From positions 248,001 to 312,000 of the forward strand of contig JBMFVE010000001.1 of the NCBI GenBank assembly GCA_049966155.1: a DNA stretch of 64,000 nucleotides, read 5' to 3'. The notes beneath the pieces were generated by a model, which saw only the letters and a program-made list of their open reading frames with translations, was not told the DNA's origin and made no database searches. The DNA is from JBMFVE01 sp049966155 (GTDB lineage: Bacteria; Bacteroidota; Ignavibacteria; Kryptoniales; JAKASW01). Below are positions 35,393 to 45,388 of the stretch, one piece after another. Positions within the stretch are counted from its first letter, which is position 1; each line of letters begins with the position of its first letter. The position numbers were made by a program, and so were the translations under genes.

Positions 35393-36169
35393 TTACCGTA
35401 TTATTCCTCGTGAGGAAATTTTCAGGAAGTCAATGATTGCACTTACTTCAGGAGTGGCATTAAAAGATCTCTCCAGTTCCTCAATAGACTCTTTCATTGT
35501 CAGACCCGATCTATAAACAATGTGATAGGCTTTTTCGATATTCTCAATTTGTTCAGGCGAAAATCCTCGGCGCCGCAGCCCAACTATATTCAAACCCTCA
35601 TATTTAAGTGGCTCACGGCCAGCCAGCACGTAAGGCGGCACATCTTTTGTGACCCTGTATCCTCCACCAATCATGACATGAGAGCCTACGTGTGTAAATT
35701 GATGAATTGCAACGAGTCCACCGATAGTCGCCCAATCTCCCACATGAACGTGCCCAGCCAGCGTCACGGCGTTTGCAAAAATGCAGTGATGGCCAACCCG
35801 ACAATCATGAGCTATATGAACATAAGCCATTAAAAGACAATTGCTGCCAACAATTGTTGCTCCAGTTTCACGGGTGCCCCTATGCAATGTGCAGTATTCA
35901 CGAACCACAGTATTATCACCAATTTGAAGAACCGTTGGTTCATTTCCATACTTGAGATCTTGAGGAGCATTTGAGACAACAGCCCCATGATGAATTATGC
36001 AGTTCCTTCCTATACGCGCCCCATTGGCAATGTACACAGCGGAAGCTATTCTCGTCCCATCGCCCACTTCAACATCACTTTCAATAATTGAGAAAGGACC
36101 AACAGAAACGTCTTCTCCTAATCTGGCCGCCGGGTTTACAACAGCACGAGGGTCGATATAAACACCCAT
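35393..36169 (-). CDS. lpxA: UDP-N-acetylglucosamine acyltransferase
   Basis: LpxA adds the first 3-hydroxyacyl chain to UDP-GlcNAc in lipid A synthesis. The 258-residue protein is a left-handed beta helix with hexapeptide repeats and the active-site region AYVHIAHDCRVGHHCIF. A C-terminal helical domain with GLNIVGLRRRGFSPEQ distinguishes LpxA from LpxD. The ATG overlaps the stop of lpxC-fabZ by one base (TAATG). It is part of the lpxD, lpxC-fabZ, lpxA run, which implies a Gram-negative outer membrane with lipid A. Confidence 0.96.
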   Translation of the reverse strand: MGVYIDPRAVVNPAARLGEDVSVGPFSIIESDVEVGDGTRIASAVYIANGARIGRNCIIHHGAVVSNAPQDLKYGNEPTVLQIGDNTVVREYCTLHRGTRETGATIVGSNCLLMAYVHIAHDCRVGHHCIFANAVTLAGHVHVGDWATIGGLVAIHQFTHVGSHVMIGGGYRVTKDVPPYVLAGREPLKYEGLNIVGLRRRGFSPEQIENIEKAYHIVYRSGLTMKESIEELERSFNATPEVSAIIDFLKISSRGIIR

Positions 36170-37593
36170 TAAATTGGACTTCCATCTTTGGGTTGCTCAC
36201 TCACATCAACAATTGCCGCAGTCATTTCAGCCTCGGCTACAAGGACACCGTCAACAAAGGCCTTTCCAACCATGGTGGCTACTTTACTTCGTCTGGCAAC
36301 CAGGTCAACCTGCATTAGCAACTGGTCACCAGGAGAAACGGGCTTCCTGAATTTAACATTGTTTATTCCCATGAAGTAAACAAGTTTACCACCAGTATTC
36401 TCAACCCCGTTCAAGAGAAGTATGCCCCCTGTTTGAGCCATTGCCTCCACAATCAAAACACCAGGCATAACCGGCCTCTGGGGAAAGTGGCCCTGGAAAA
36501 ACGGCTCGTTAGCTGTCACGTTTTTCAAACCAACAACCCGCTCATCTAATTTGAAATCAACTATCTTGTCAACAAGAAGAAAAGGAAACCGATGAGGAAG
36601 GATCCTGTGAATTGCTTCGACATCAAATACAATTCCCTCCTTTTTTTGAAATTGATATTTCTTTACCAGTTTCTTTTGATGATAGAGCTTACGTATCTTT
36701 TTTGCAAATTCCACATTGTGCAAATGACCTGGACGCGCGGCAAGTATCTGCGCCTTCATGGGAGCTCCAACAAGAGCCAGATCACCGAGAAGGTCAAGGA
36801 GTTTATGCCGTGCAGGTTCGTTTTTATAACGCAGGGTTTTGTTGTTAAGTATCCCTGACGAACCGAGTATGATTGACCCATTTATTTCAAGCTTCTTTGC
36901 AAGCCTTTTCAGTTCATCCTCACTCATTTCATCGTCAACGATGACTATGGCATTATCTAGATTTCCCCCTTTAATTAAACCCTGTTCGTGAAGCTGCTCG
37001 ACTTCTTTTAAAAAACAGAAAGTCCTCGCACCGGCAAAGTCTTTTACAAATTCTTCTTCAAGAGAAAATAATCCTGTGTGCTGACTTCCAAGGGCAGGAT
37101 TCTTATAATCAATCATTATTGTTATTCTAAAATTGTCGAGTGGAAGAGCAACCATTTGCACTTCTGCTTTCTCATTTAAATATTCAACAGTCTGATCAAT
37201 AATGAGGTAATCTTTCGGTGCATCCTGAGTTTCAAAACCGGCCTCGAGCAGGACATCTACATATGGTTTTGCACTACCATCGCCAACCGGCGGCTCAGGA
37301 GCATCCAGTTCAATTATGATGTTATCTATCTCAAGACCTGCTATTGCTGCAAGGACATGTTCGACAGTGTGAACTCTAACATCCCCAATTCCAAGCGTGG
37401 TGCCTCGCGATACGTCAACAACGTATTCTGCCAGTGAAGGTATCTCAGGCTTTCCACCCAAATCGACTCTCCTGAATATTACCCCTGTGTTTACAGGTGC
37501 AGGTAAGAAAGTCATTGTTGACTGACAGCCTGTATGGAGCCCGACACCGGAAAGAGAAACTGACCTTTGAATAGTACGCTGTTGTACCAACAT
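36169..37593 (-). CDS. lpxC-fabZ: Bifunctional LpxC deacetylase / FabZ 3-hydroxyacyl-ACP dehydratase
   Basis: A 474-residue fusion. Residues 1 to about 305 are LpxC, the zinc-dependent deacetylase of UDP-3-acyl-GlcNAc, with THE-like HTVEHVLAAIAGL and the metal region RHKLLDLLGDLALVG. Residues from about 330 are FabZ, which dehydrates 3-hydroxyacyl-ACP, with ILPHRFPFLLVDKI and GHFPQRPVMPGVLIVEAMAQ as its hot-dog-fold landmarks. This fusion is characteristic of the Bacteroidota/Chlorobi lineage and is a main clue to the host. It is flanked without gaps by lpxD and lpxA. Both halves keep their active-site motifs. Confidence 0.96.
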   Translation of the reverse strand: MLVQQRTIQRSVSLSGVGLHTGCQSTMTFLPAPVNTGVIFRRVDLGGKPEIPSLAEYVVDVSRGTTLGIGDVRVHTVEHVLAAIAGLEIDNIIIELDAPEPPVGDGSAKPYVDVLLEAGFETQDAPKDYLIIDQTVEYLNEKAEVQMVALPLDNFRITIMIDYKNPALGSQHTGLFSLEEEFVKDFAGARTFCFLKEVEQLHEQGLIKGGNLDNAIVIVDDEMSEDELKRLAKKLEINGSIILGSSGILNNKTLRYKNEPARHKLLDLLGDLALVGAPMKAQILAARPGHLHNVEFAKKIRKLYHQKKLVKKYQFQKKEGIVFDVEAIHRILPHRFPFLLVDKIVDFKLDERVVGLKNVTANEPFFQGHFPQRPVMPGVLIVEAMAQTGGILLLNGVENTGGKLVYFMGINNVKFRKPVSPGDQLLMQVDLVARRSKVATMVGKAFVDGVLVAEAEMTAAIVDVSEQPKDGSPI

Positions 37594-38634
37594 TTACATT
37601 TTACTCCTTAATTTCAGTTCTTCTAACTTTTTTTGCATCTCGCGAAATTCCTCAAGCAGCTTCGGTAGCATTCTTATTGCTCCTTCGATGCGACGGGCTT
37701 CATGAATTTCTTTGGCTGGATAGCCAAAGTAAGTTCTTCCACCCTCTAAAATTGACTTGGAGATTCCTGATTGAGCTGCAACAGTGGTATGATCAGCAAT
37801 TTCAATATGACCAACAAACCCAACCTGACCGGCAATTACACAATATTTCCCTATCCTTGTACTTCCGGAAATCCCTGTCTGGGCTGCAACAACAGTATGC
37901 TCCCCAATCTCCACGTTATGGGCAACCTGTACAAGATTGTCTATCTTAACCCCTCTCCCTATGCGGGTTTCACCCATAGTAGCTCGGTCAATTGTACAAT
38001 TTGAACCTATTTCCACATCATCTTCTATAACAACAACGCCAACTTGCGGAATCTTTTCATAGGTGCCGTCTTCCTTCTGAGCAAATCCGAATCCGTCACT
38101 CCCAATCACTGTACCACTATGAATTATTACCCGATTTCCAACTCTACAACCATTGTAAATTGAAACATTTGGGTAAATGACAGAGTCATCACCAACTGTA
38201 ACATTGCGTCCAATTACGGCACCATGAGAAATTACAGTGCGATCACCTATCTTTGAGCCATCGGAAATCACGACAAAGGCCCCTATGCTGACATCCCGTC
38301 CAAGAATAGCTTTAGGAGAAATGTACGCTGAAGAATTTATCCCCCGGGGAAGTAATTCTTCCTGAGGTATGAGGACTTTTAATGCCTTAACAAACGCAAC
38401 ATACGGATCTTTGGTTCTCAGAAATACAATGTCTTTCCGGGGTGATTTAAAATTTTCAGAGACAAAAATAGCCGATGCCCTGGTGGTCTGTACAAACTTT
38501 TCATACTTTGGATTTGCCAGAAAGGTTACATCACCTTCTTTAGCTTCTTCAATTTTGGCAATTCCATATATTTCTAAATCGCCGTTCCCTTCAACTTCAG
38601 CACCAGTAAGCCTGGCAAGATTCGAAATTTTCAT
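37594..38634 (-). CDS. lpxD: UDP-3-O-(3-hydroxyacyl)glucosamine N-acyltransferase
   Basis: LpxD adds the second acyl chain in lipid A synthesis after LpxC. The N-terminal uridine-binding domain (about 1-95, with DVTFLANPKYEKF) is followed by a long left-handed beta helix containing SGTVIGSDGFGFAQ and the catalytic His region LVQVAHNVEIGEHTVV. A C-terminal helix completes the 346 residues. The start overlaps the upstream ompH gene by 4 bp and the stop touches the start of lpxC-fabZ. All features are standard. Confidence 0.96.
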   Translation of the reverse strand: MKISNLARLTGAEVEGNGDLEIYGIAKIEEAKEGDVTFLANPKYEKFVQTTRASAIFVSENFKSPRKDIVFLRTKDPYVAFVKALKVLIPQEELLPRGINSSAYISPKAILGRDVSIGAFVVISDGSKIGDRTVISHGAVIGRNVTVGDDSVIYPNVSIYNGCRVGNRVIIHSGTVIGSDGFGFAQKEDGTYEKIPQVGVVVIEDDVEIGSNCTIDRATMGETRIGRGVKIDNLVQVAHNVEIGEHTVVAAQTGISGSTRIGKYCVIAGQVGFVGHIEIADHTTVAAQSGISKSILEGGRTYFGYPAKEIHEARRIEGAIRMLPKLLEEFREMQKKLEELKLRSKM

Positions 38635-39188
38635 TTCCCTTGTGGAGTAGCAGTCGCCGCAGGCGTTTTTAACTTATCAAGAACCTTTTGAGTGAGGTCA
38701 TACTGGTCGTTAGCGTACATTAAAAGTATTTGACCACTCTTGTCAAATATGTAATCGTACTTTAACTCTTTTGCCACATCCTGTATCGCTTTAAAAATTT
38801 TTTCCTGTACCGGGCGCATTATTTCATTTTGCCTTTGAAAAAGTTCGCCATTCTGCCCAAACTTCTGGTTACGGTAATCAACAATCTTTTTTTGCATGTC
38901 GGAAAGTTTTTGTTCTTCCTGTGCCCTTTGCTGTTCAGGAAGTATTAACCGCTGGCGTTGGTACTGATCAGCTTCCTGTTGGAACTGATTTTGCATTTTG
39001 TTGAGGTCCGCCTGCCATTGGGCAACCAGTGCGTCCAGCTTAGACTGTGCCTCTACCGCTTCGGGAAGTTGTTTCATTATCTCCTGAGTATCAATCCAGC
39101 CAATCTTTTGTTGTGCATATGATAATGGAACAGTATAAGCAGCAAGCGTAACCATAAATATCAAGAAAGCAACTCTTACAATTCTCAT
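38631..39188 (-). CDS. OmpH/Skp-family periplasmic chaperone (copy 1)
   Basis: A 185-residue periplasmic chaperone for outer-membrane proteins. A signal peptide ends near residue 24 (SYAQ), then the QKIGWIDTQEIMKQLPEA strand and a long coiled-coil arm rich in Gln, Lys and Glu (about 45-140), and a returning C-terminal strand with YDYIFDKSGQILL. This is the Skp jellyfish fold. It overlaps lpxD by 4 bp and follows its paralogue by 3 bp. A short Thr/Ala tail ends the protein. Confidence 0.92.
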   Translation of the reverse strand: MRIVRVAFLIFMVTLAAYTVPLSYAQQKIGWIDTQEIMKQLPEAVEAQSKLDALVAQWQADLNKMQNQFQQEADQYQRQRLILPEQQRAQEEQKLSDMQKKIVDYRNQKFGQNGELFQRQNEIMRPVQEKIFKAIQDVAKELKYDYIFDKSGQILLMYANDQYDLTQKVLDKLKTPAATATPQGK

Positions 39189-39191
39189 TTT

Positions 39192-39743
39192 TTACCTGCC
39201 CTGCCTGTTTAAGACATCAAGAACTTTATAAGTTAAATCAAACTGTGGATCGGCATAAAGTATAATCGCTATCTCATCCCGCTTATCAAACACAAACTGC
39301 ATCTTTTGCTCCTTTGCAACCTGTGCTATCACACCGTATACCTTATCCCTGATCGGCTTCAAAAGTATTTCACGCTGCTGTTCGAGCTCACCGCCCTGTC
39401 CAATTTTTGACTGACGATAGTTATAAATATTTTGTTGCAGTTGAGCCAGTTCCTGCTGGGCCTGCTGTTTTGCCTGGTCAGTCATCATTTGTGCTTGTTT
39501 GGTATAATTATCGAGCTTCGCCTGGTAAGCTTTTGTCATCTGATCAAGAGTGTCACTCCACGCCTTCATCATTGCATCAAGTTTGCGCTGGGCAGCCTGA
39601 GCTGCAGGAAGCTGATCTAAAATGGTCCCCGAATTCACATAGCCTATTTTCAACGGCTCTTCCTTTGGAGAATATGCAAACATAAATCCCAAAGCTGATA
39701 TAATCACTGCCGCTGACAACAATACGATTGATTTCTCCTTCAC
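39192..39743 (-). CDS. OmpH/Skp-family periplasmic chaperone (copy 2)
   Basis: A 183-residue paralogue of the following gene, with a signal anchor at about 6-24 and LKIGYVNSGTILDQLPAA as the first strand. A Gln-rich coiled-coil (AKQQAQQELAQLQQ) and the return strand MQFVFDKRDEIAIILY follow. The start is GTG at 39743, with AGAGG six bases upstream. The two copies differ substantially in the coiled coil, so the duplication is old. They probably deliver barrels to the BamA encoded just upstream. Confidence 0.92.
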   Translation of the reverse strand: MKEKSIVLLSAAVIISALGFMFAYSPKEEPLKIGYVNSGTILDQLPAAQAAQRKLDAMMKAWSDTLDQMTKAYQAKLDNYTKQAQMMTDQAKQQAQQELAQLQQNIYNYRQSKIGQGGELEQQREILLKPIRDKVYGVIAQVAKEQKMQFVFDKRDEIAIILYADPQFDLTYKVLDVLNRQGR

Positions 39744-39782
39744 TTTTAACCTCTTATTTTAGTTGTATGAATCCATTTTTGT

Positions 39783-42152
39783 TTAAAAACTTCTACCGAA
39801 TTGGAAATGAAAGTGCCATCCTGATGGCCCTGCACCGGGCGCAATTGGATCAAAACCATACCCGTAGTCAAATCCAATCAAACCTATAGGGTTGATCATT
39901 ACCCTCGCACCAAAACCAGCAGACCGCTCAAGTTGAAAGATATTTGTGTGATTAAAGTCCGAGTAAACGTTTCCCCCTTCTGCAAATAGAAGAACATATA
40001 GTGGAATAGGATCCATTGTTACAGAAAATCTCATTTCAATTGTCTGCTTAAACAATGCCCGACCACCCGTCGGACTGCCATTGCTCACATCGGGTTGCTT
40101 AGGACCCACCATGCGGTCATCATATCCACGAAGCGGTGTCGTTGCTATGTAACCAAGCCCCGTTCCACCCATGAAAAACAAATCTGTTGGTGGAATGTAA
40201 GAGCTTTTTTTCATCAGGCCCACTGCACCAAATATCGATCCGCTATAAAGTACTAACTTGTTGGAACCAAACAGAGGGATATACCAATCTATTGATAAAA
40301 TATGCTTGTGAAAGTTCGTTGTACCAGGAAAAATTGGTGCACCTGCTATTTGATCTGTCAGAGAGACATTTGAACCAATAGACGGAAAAATAGGACTGTC
40401 CGTACTGTTTCGTGAAATGACCTGAGTAAGGCTCACTTCCGAGAAAATGCCAGTTCCATATATTCCTCCACCATTAGCAATATCGTTCTTTTGAACTGTA
40501 AAAATCCAATTACCCCTGAAGTAGTCGTCAGGCCACCTGAATCTTCTTCCTACACTAACCGAACCGCCTGTCATTCTGAGATCGTAAACATACACCTGAC
40601 GGGTATCAAAAACACTGAATCCGAGGGATGTTGGAGTGTCCATAAACCATGGTTCAGCAAACGACAATGAAAAAGTTCTATAAATGGAGGTCACACCAAA
40701 CTGCCAGTCAAATGACAGCGTTTCACCGCCACCTCCCTCAAGGGGATGCCTTATGTTAAAGTTGTTGAAACTTATTCCGAGCGCACCGCTAAAACCAAAT
40801 GCCTGACTGTACCCTACGGACATATTAAATGTGTCGCTCGATTTTTCTTCCACATCATACGAAACATTTACAGTTGAATCATTAACTATATAATAATCTG
40901 GTTTTAACTTCTCCGGATTAAAATAATTCATCTGTGATAACTGGCGCACACTTCTAATAATTAATGCGCGAGAAAAATAGTCTCCTGGAATTGTAAAAAG
41001 TTCACGCCTGATTACACGATCTTCCGTTTTGGTATTTCCATGAATCTCAACTTCCCCAATGCGAAATTGATTTCGTTCAAATATCTTTATCTTCAGGTCG
41101 ACCGAATCGGGTGGAATCCTGAGTTCCTCAGGGTCAACATTAAATGTCAAAAAACCATTATCCAGATAAAGTGACGCAACATCTGTTTGATCTTTATTAC
41201 CACGCAGATTTTCTTCAAACTTTTGTTTATTGTAAACTTCACCTTCCCTTAAACCTAAGCGCTGATTGAGCACATTCGATGAATATCGAGTATTCCCCTC
41301 CCAAACAATATGACGAATGTAGTATTTATTGCCTTCCGATATATTTATATGAATAAACATATTCTCCTTGTCGGAACTATACCAGATAGAATCCGATAAA
41401 ATAGAAGCATCTATGTACCCGTTCTTCCTGTAAAAATCCAAAATTTTCTCCTTGTCGGCCTCATATTTTTTTCTGTCAAACTTTGCACTTCGCCAGAACA
41501 TCCACCATACCTTCTCCTTCGTATCATCCATCTGTCCGCGCAATTCGCTCGACGAAAAGGCTTTATTTCCACTGAATGTTATTGATTGAATTTTTACTTC
41601 CTTTCCTTCATTAATTTTAACAATAAGATTTACAGGTGCATCTGCCGTATCGCTAACGGGGACAAGCTCCGGAGTTATAGTGGCAAGCAAATACCCTTTC
41701 TCCTCATATTTCTTCTTAATGTTGTAAACAAACCTGCTGAGATCCTGAGGAGTCACAATTTGTCCCCGAACAAGATTGATCTGGTCTTTGATATCCTTCT
41801 CGCTAAGTTCGTCGTTTCCTTTTATTACAATGTCATTTAAACGCGGGTATTCCTTCACTTTGATGAGGAGGAATACTCCATCACCAACCTGATTGTCAAT
41901 TAAAATTTGTATATCAGAAAAAATTCCCAGCGACCACAGCTGTTTTATCGCCTGGCGAATCTCATCACCACCCGGAACGATTTTTTCTCCAACCGTCAAT
42001 CCTGAATATCTTATAATAGCAGCGGCATCTGTTAACTTGTTGCCTTCAACCGAAATTCCAAGAATGTTCAATGGTGGTGGTTTTTGCCCCTCCTGTGCGT
42101 AAGCAGAAACCAGCATTAGAGTTATTGTTAATGTCACACCCAAATACTTCAT
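39783..42152 (-). CDS. bamA: Outer-membrane protein assembly factor BamA
   Basis: BamA is the Omp85 core of the machine that folds beta-barrels into the outer membrane. The roughly 789-residue precursor has a signal peptide (AYAQ at about 17-20), five POTRA-like domains to about residue 430 and a C-terminal barrel. The barrel holds the GGTGLGYIATTPLRGYDD region with the VRGF-like RGYDD motif, and ends in aromatic residues (HFQFGRSF). The ATG at 42152 is preferred to the GTG two codons upstream. It heads the ompH-lpx run and lies 53 bp downstream of uppS. Confidence 0.95.
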   Translation of the reverse strand: MKYLGVTLTITLMLVSAYAQEGQKPPPLNILGISVEGNKLTDAAAIIRYSGLTVGEKIVPGGDEIRQAIKQLWSLGIFSDIQILIDNQVGDGVFLLIKVKEYPRLNDIVIKGNDELSEKDIKDQINLVRGQIVTPQDLSRFVYNIKKKYEEKGYLLATITPELVPVSDTADAPVNLIVKINEGKEVKIQSITFSGNKAFSSSELRGQMDDTKEKVWWMFWRSAKFDRKKYEADKEKILDFYRKNGYIDASILSDSIWYSSDKENMFIHINISEGNKYYIRHIVWEGNTRYSSNVLNQRLGLREGEVYNKQKFEENLRGNKDQTDVASLYLDNGFLTFNVDPEELRIPPDSVDLKIKIFERNQFRIGEVEIHGNTKTEDRVIRRELFTIPGDYFSRALIIRSVRQLSQMNYFNPEKLKPDYYIVNDSTVNVSYDVEEKSSDTFNMSVGYSQAFGFSGALGISFNNFNIRHPLEGGGGETLSFDWQFGVTSIYRTFSLSFAEPWFMDTPTSLGFSVFDTRQVYVYDLRMTGGSVSVGRRFRWPDDYFRGNWIFTVQKNDIANGGGIYGTGIFSEVSLTQVISRNSTDSPIFPSIGSNVSLTDQIAGAPIFPGTTNFHKHILSIDWYIPLFGSNKLVLYSGSIFGAVGLMKKSSYIPPTDLFFMGGTGLGYIATTPLRGYDDRMVGPKQPDVSNGSPTGGRALFKQTIEMRFSVTMDPIPLYVLLFAEGGNVYSDFNHTNIFQLERSAGFGARVMINPIGLIGFDYGYGFDPIAPGAGPSGWHFHFQFGRSF

Positions 42153-42211
42153 TATCACAAAATACTTTCTGTTAAATCACTTTAGCGTCTAAAGCTTTTA
42201 AAATTGCTTAT

Positions 42212-43024
42212 TTACAAGGTTTGAGCATCCTTAACCTGTTCACTCACAAGTCCGAAGCGCCGTTCTCTCTTTTGAAAATCCCTTATAGCTTCATACAAAT
42301 TATTGCGGCGAAAATCAGGCCAATAAACTTTGGATATATAAATTTCAGTATATGCAATCTGGTACAAGAGAAAATTACTAACTCTGAACTCACCGCTCGT
42401 TCTAATCAGTAAATCAGGGTCAGCAATATCCTTTGTTGTAAGATATTTTGAGATGACTCCCTCGCTAATATCTTCAACATTTATATTGCCTTTTATAACA
42501 TCAGTCACAATCTTTTTTACACCTTCAACAATATCCCAACGACCGGAATAACTGAGTGCAAGGTTTAAATTAAGACCTGTATTATGACCGGTTTTTTCAA
42601 TAGCTTCTCCAAGCTCATGCTGAACAATATGAGGAAGTGATTGAATGTCACCTATAGCAGTCAACCTGACGTTGTTCTCATGTAATTTATCGGTTTCATC
42701 TCTCAATGCCTTCACAAGTAAGCGCATAAGGGTGGAGACTTCCTCCTGGGGGCGCCGCCAGTTCTCTGTAGAAAATGCATACAGGGTCAAACACTTCACA
42801 CCAAGCTGCCCACATGCCTCTACGACATCCCTTACAGAATTGACTCCTTCCCTGTGCCCTGCTATGCGCGGCAGGCCTCGTTGCTTCGCCCAGCGACCAT
42901 TACCATCCATAATTATTGCAATATGTCCCGGGATAGCCCCGCTCAACCTCAAATTCTCTTGAATTCTCTTATCATCCTCACTTAGCGTGATCAACTTTTT
43001 CGGCCTCGAATTTTTGCTGTGCAA
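42212..43024 (-). CDS. uppS: Isoprenyl transferase (undecaprenyl diphosphate synthase)
   Basis: UppS condenses isopentenyl units to the C55 carrier used for peptidoglycan and O-antigen. Its five conserved regions are present, including HIAIIMDGNGRWAKQRG, GHREGVNSVRDVV, TLYAFSTENWRRP and DLLIRTSGEFRVSNFLLYQ. There is no ATG before the core. The TTG at 43024 is chosen because AGGTGG lies six bases upstream, and a TTG at 43051 is the alternative. The protein would be about 270 residues with a polar N-terminal extension. It lies between comEC and bamA on the same strand. Confidence 0.93.
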   Translation of the reverse strand: MHSKNSRPKKLITLSEDDKRIQENLRLSGAIPGHIAIIMDGNGRWAKQRGLPRIAGHREGVNSVRDVVEACGQLGVKCLTLYAFSTENWRRPQEEVSTLMRLLVKALRDETDKLHENNVRLTAIGDIQSLPHIVQHELGEAIEKTGHNTGLNLNLALSYSGRWDIVEGVKKIVTDVIKGNINVEDISEGVISKYLTTKDIADPDLLIRTSGEFRVSNFLLYQIAYTEIYISKVYWPDFRRNNLYEAIRDFQKRERRFGLVSEQVKDAQTL

Positions 43025-43126
43025 TTTAAACCCACCTGCACTAAAAATCAAGGTTTTTACCGTAACGCTGGAATCGCTATATTACTTTAACTCAGAAAGT
43101 TACGGGGATTTTTTTCTAAAAAAATT

Positions 43127-45388
43127 TTATCTCCAATCCACCAATTCAAGAATCTTACCGTCTGTTCGAAAAACCGCTGCACCAGAAGAATCTGTTCGCC
43201 ACACATAAGTTCCTATCCGCCGAAGAGATTCAATAACCTGATAAGATGGATGACCAAATTTGTTGCCACTTCCAACAGATATCACCGCATATTTAGGATA
43301 TACCGTTCCAATATACGGCTCAGACGAACTGGTTGAAGCGCCATGATGACTAACTTTTAACACATCTGAACGCAAAAAGGGGCCAAATGCCTGCATTAGT
43401 TCATGCTCTACCTTTTTTTCAACATCACCTGCCAAAAGAATTGTACTCTTACCAACGTAAATCTTTAATACAATAGATCCGTTATTAAATTTCCTTGAAA
43501 AAGATACGCCCTCGTTTCCAACGTAGTGTTTGTTAGGATGCAAGACGTAAATCCTGTACATATTTCCAGAATCAAGGATCGTTCCACAGGCCACATTTCT
43601 CATCCTTATACCGCAATTCTTTGCAATTTTATAGGCCTCTGACCAATTTTTCGATTTCGTGCTCTGGTCAGGGAAGAGAAACTGACCGATGGTAAAGTTT
43701 TTTAATATGCTGGCAGCCCCTCCCATATGGTCTGAATGCAAATGAGTTACCACAAAATAGTCAATTCTTTCTACTCCCATTCTTTTTAAAAATGGAACAA
43801 CCACCTTCCCTCCCACATCGTTCTTTCCGAACCGCATCCCGGCATCGATCAATAGATTCCTGCCGTCGGGCAGCTCAATGAAAATTGAATCCCCCTGTCC
43901 AACATCTAATATGTAAACAGTTGCCCCTGGCTTACTATTTGAAATCGAAAAAATTAAAATCAAATCTACGCCAAGTAAAACACCAAAAACCGACTTCTTT
44001 AGCAAACTTTTTCCACCAAAGCTAATTGTCAAAACAATCCACAGAATATAAAGTACAACAAACAGGATCCTGTTATCGGCTATAATTATTCGACTGAATG
44101 GGAAACCCCCGAGCAATTCGTTAACCTTGAGAATGCAAAAGCCAATCCCCTGAGAGGCTGACGCATAAATTGACGCTGCACATGAAGAAAGAGGATTTAG
44201 CAAAAGAAAAGTGAAAGTCATCGAAGTAAACAGACCGGCAAGTGGGACTATTAAAATATTGGCCAGCAGACTCACAGTAGATATCCTTCTGAAATAATAC
44301 GTAATAAGAGGAACTGTCCCGAGACTTGCTGCAAAAGAGAGGACGACCATAGAAAGGAGAAAGTGAACAAATGGCCTTTCGTTAATTGAGGGAAATTTAA
44401 ATTGCATTATATTTATGATTTTCTTGTAGAAGAACACAATCGACATTACTGCTGCAAAGGAAAGCTGGAATCCAGGTGAGTAAAGCTCATAAGGCTTAAA
44501 GGTTAGAATCACCAGCGCGGCGAATCCAAGGGAGTTTAACAGGTTGGTGTTTCGCTGTAAAAATATACCAAACAGTAACACGACAGCCATTATGATTGCT
44601 CGTTCAATTGATGGTGTCATTCCGACAATCATTCCGTATAGAAATAGAAAAGGCGATATTACAAAAAACCTCGTGCGATGCGGTATCCTTAAAAAAGCTG
44701 CAACAGTCATCAAAATTCCCGTAAGGAAACCAACATGCAATCCAGATACTGATAGTATATGAATTGTCCCAGTATTCATAAAATATTCATTGGATTGAAA
44801 ACCGATACCTCCCCTTTCTCCTATCACCATCGCACGAGCAAGCTCCGACTCTTCACCCCTCATCAAAGATTTGATTGTCCTTCTCATGTAATCCCTGATC
44901 CTGTCAACAATTTTTCCTGTCACATTAAATACTGTCACATTGCGGACAAAAAATATCAGTCCATGACTGTCAACATAGATCCTCCCCGCAATTCCGCTGA
45001 GCTCATAGTATGAGCGAGTATCGAATCCATTTGGATTCCGCGGACCTCCCGGTCCGAGAACCTTTCCTCTTAGTAGTAAAATATCACCACGATGAGTATT
45101 CAGTACCCTTGAAGGATACACGATTATTTCGCCGTCAATCCTGTGCCATAGTGAGTCGCGTCCAAAACAATTCCCGATAACAAAAGAACCACCTAACGTA
45201 TCCCTTGGCGACTCAACCACTGTGCCGGCAAAGTATCTGTACCCATCAATGTTTTCTCGTGATGCTTTGTTTATTAAGATTGCCGATAAAAAAGCAAAGG
45301 AAAACAAAAGGCCAAATAGTGGTCCAAATTGAAATAGTGTTCCCCTCCTTCTCAATATGGAACCAGCGCTCAGAGAAATTAAGAACAA
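43127..45388 (-). CDS. comEC: ComEC/Rec2-family DNA internalization protein
   Basis: ComEC forms the inner-membrane channel for single-stranded DNA in natural transformation. After an OB-like domain (about 40-150, with GRDSLWHRIDGEI), the Competence helices begin near GTIHILSVSGLHVGFLTG. The C-terminal third is a metallo-beta-lactamase domain with VTHLHSDHMGGAA. The coordinate 45388 is a TTG and cuts off the first membrane helix. The frame is open to 45538 and encodes a good helix (AIFAAIGVIIG), but I see no ATG, GTG or TTG there, so a CTG or other rare start is likely. No other competence gene is nearby. Confidence 0.9.
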   Translation of the reverse strand: MFLISLSAGSILRRRGTLFQFGPLFGLLFSFAFLSAILINKASRENIDGYRYFAGTVVESPRDTLGGSFVIGNCFGRDSLWHRIDGEIIVYPSRVLNTHRGDILLLRGKVLGPGGPRNPNGFDTRSYYELSGIAGRIYVDSHGLIFFVRNVTVFNVTGKIVDRIRDYMRRTIKSLMRGEESELARAMVIGERGGIGFQSNEYFMNTGTIHILSVSGLHVGFLTGILMTVAAFLRIPHRTRFFVISPFLFLYGMIVGMTPSIERAIIMAVVLLFGIFLQRNTNLLNSLGFAALVILTFKPYELYSPGFQLSFAAVMSIVFFYKKIINIMQFKFPSINERPFVHFLLSMVVLSFAASLGTVPLITYYFRRISTVSLLANILIVPLAGLFTSMTFTFLLLNPLSSCAASIYASASQGIGFCILKVNELLGGFPFSRIIIADNRILFVVLYILWIVLTISFGGKSLLKKSVFGVLLGVDLILIFSISNSKPGATVYILDVGQGDSIFIELPDGRNLLIDAGMRFGKNDVGGKVVVPFLKRMGVERIDYFVVTHLHSDHMGGAASILKNFTIGQFLFPDQSTKSKNWSEAYKIAKNCGIRMRNVACGTILDSGNMYRIYVLHPNKHYVGNEGVSFSRKFNNGSIVLKIYVGKSTILLAGDVEKKVEHELMQAFGPFLRSDVLKVSHHGASTSSSEPYIGTVYPKYAVISVGSGNKFGHPSYQVIESLRRIGTYVWRTDSSGAAVFRTDGKILELVDWR

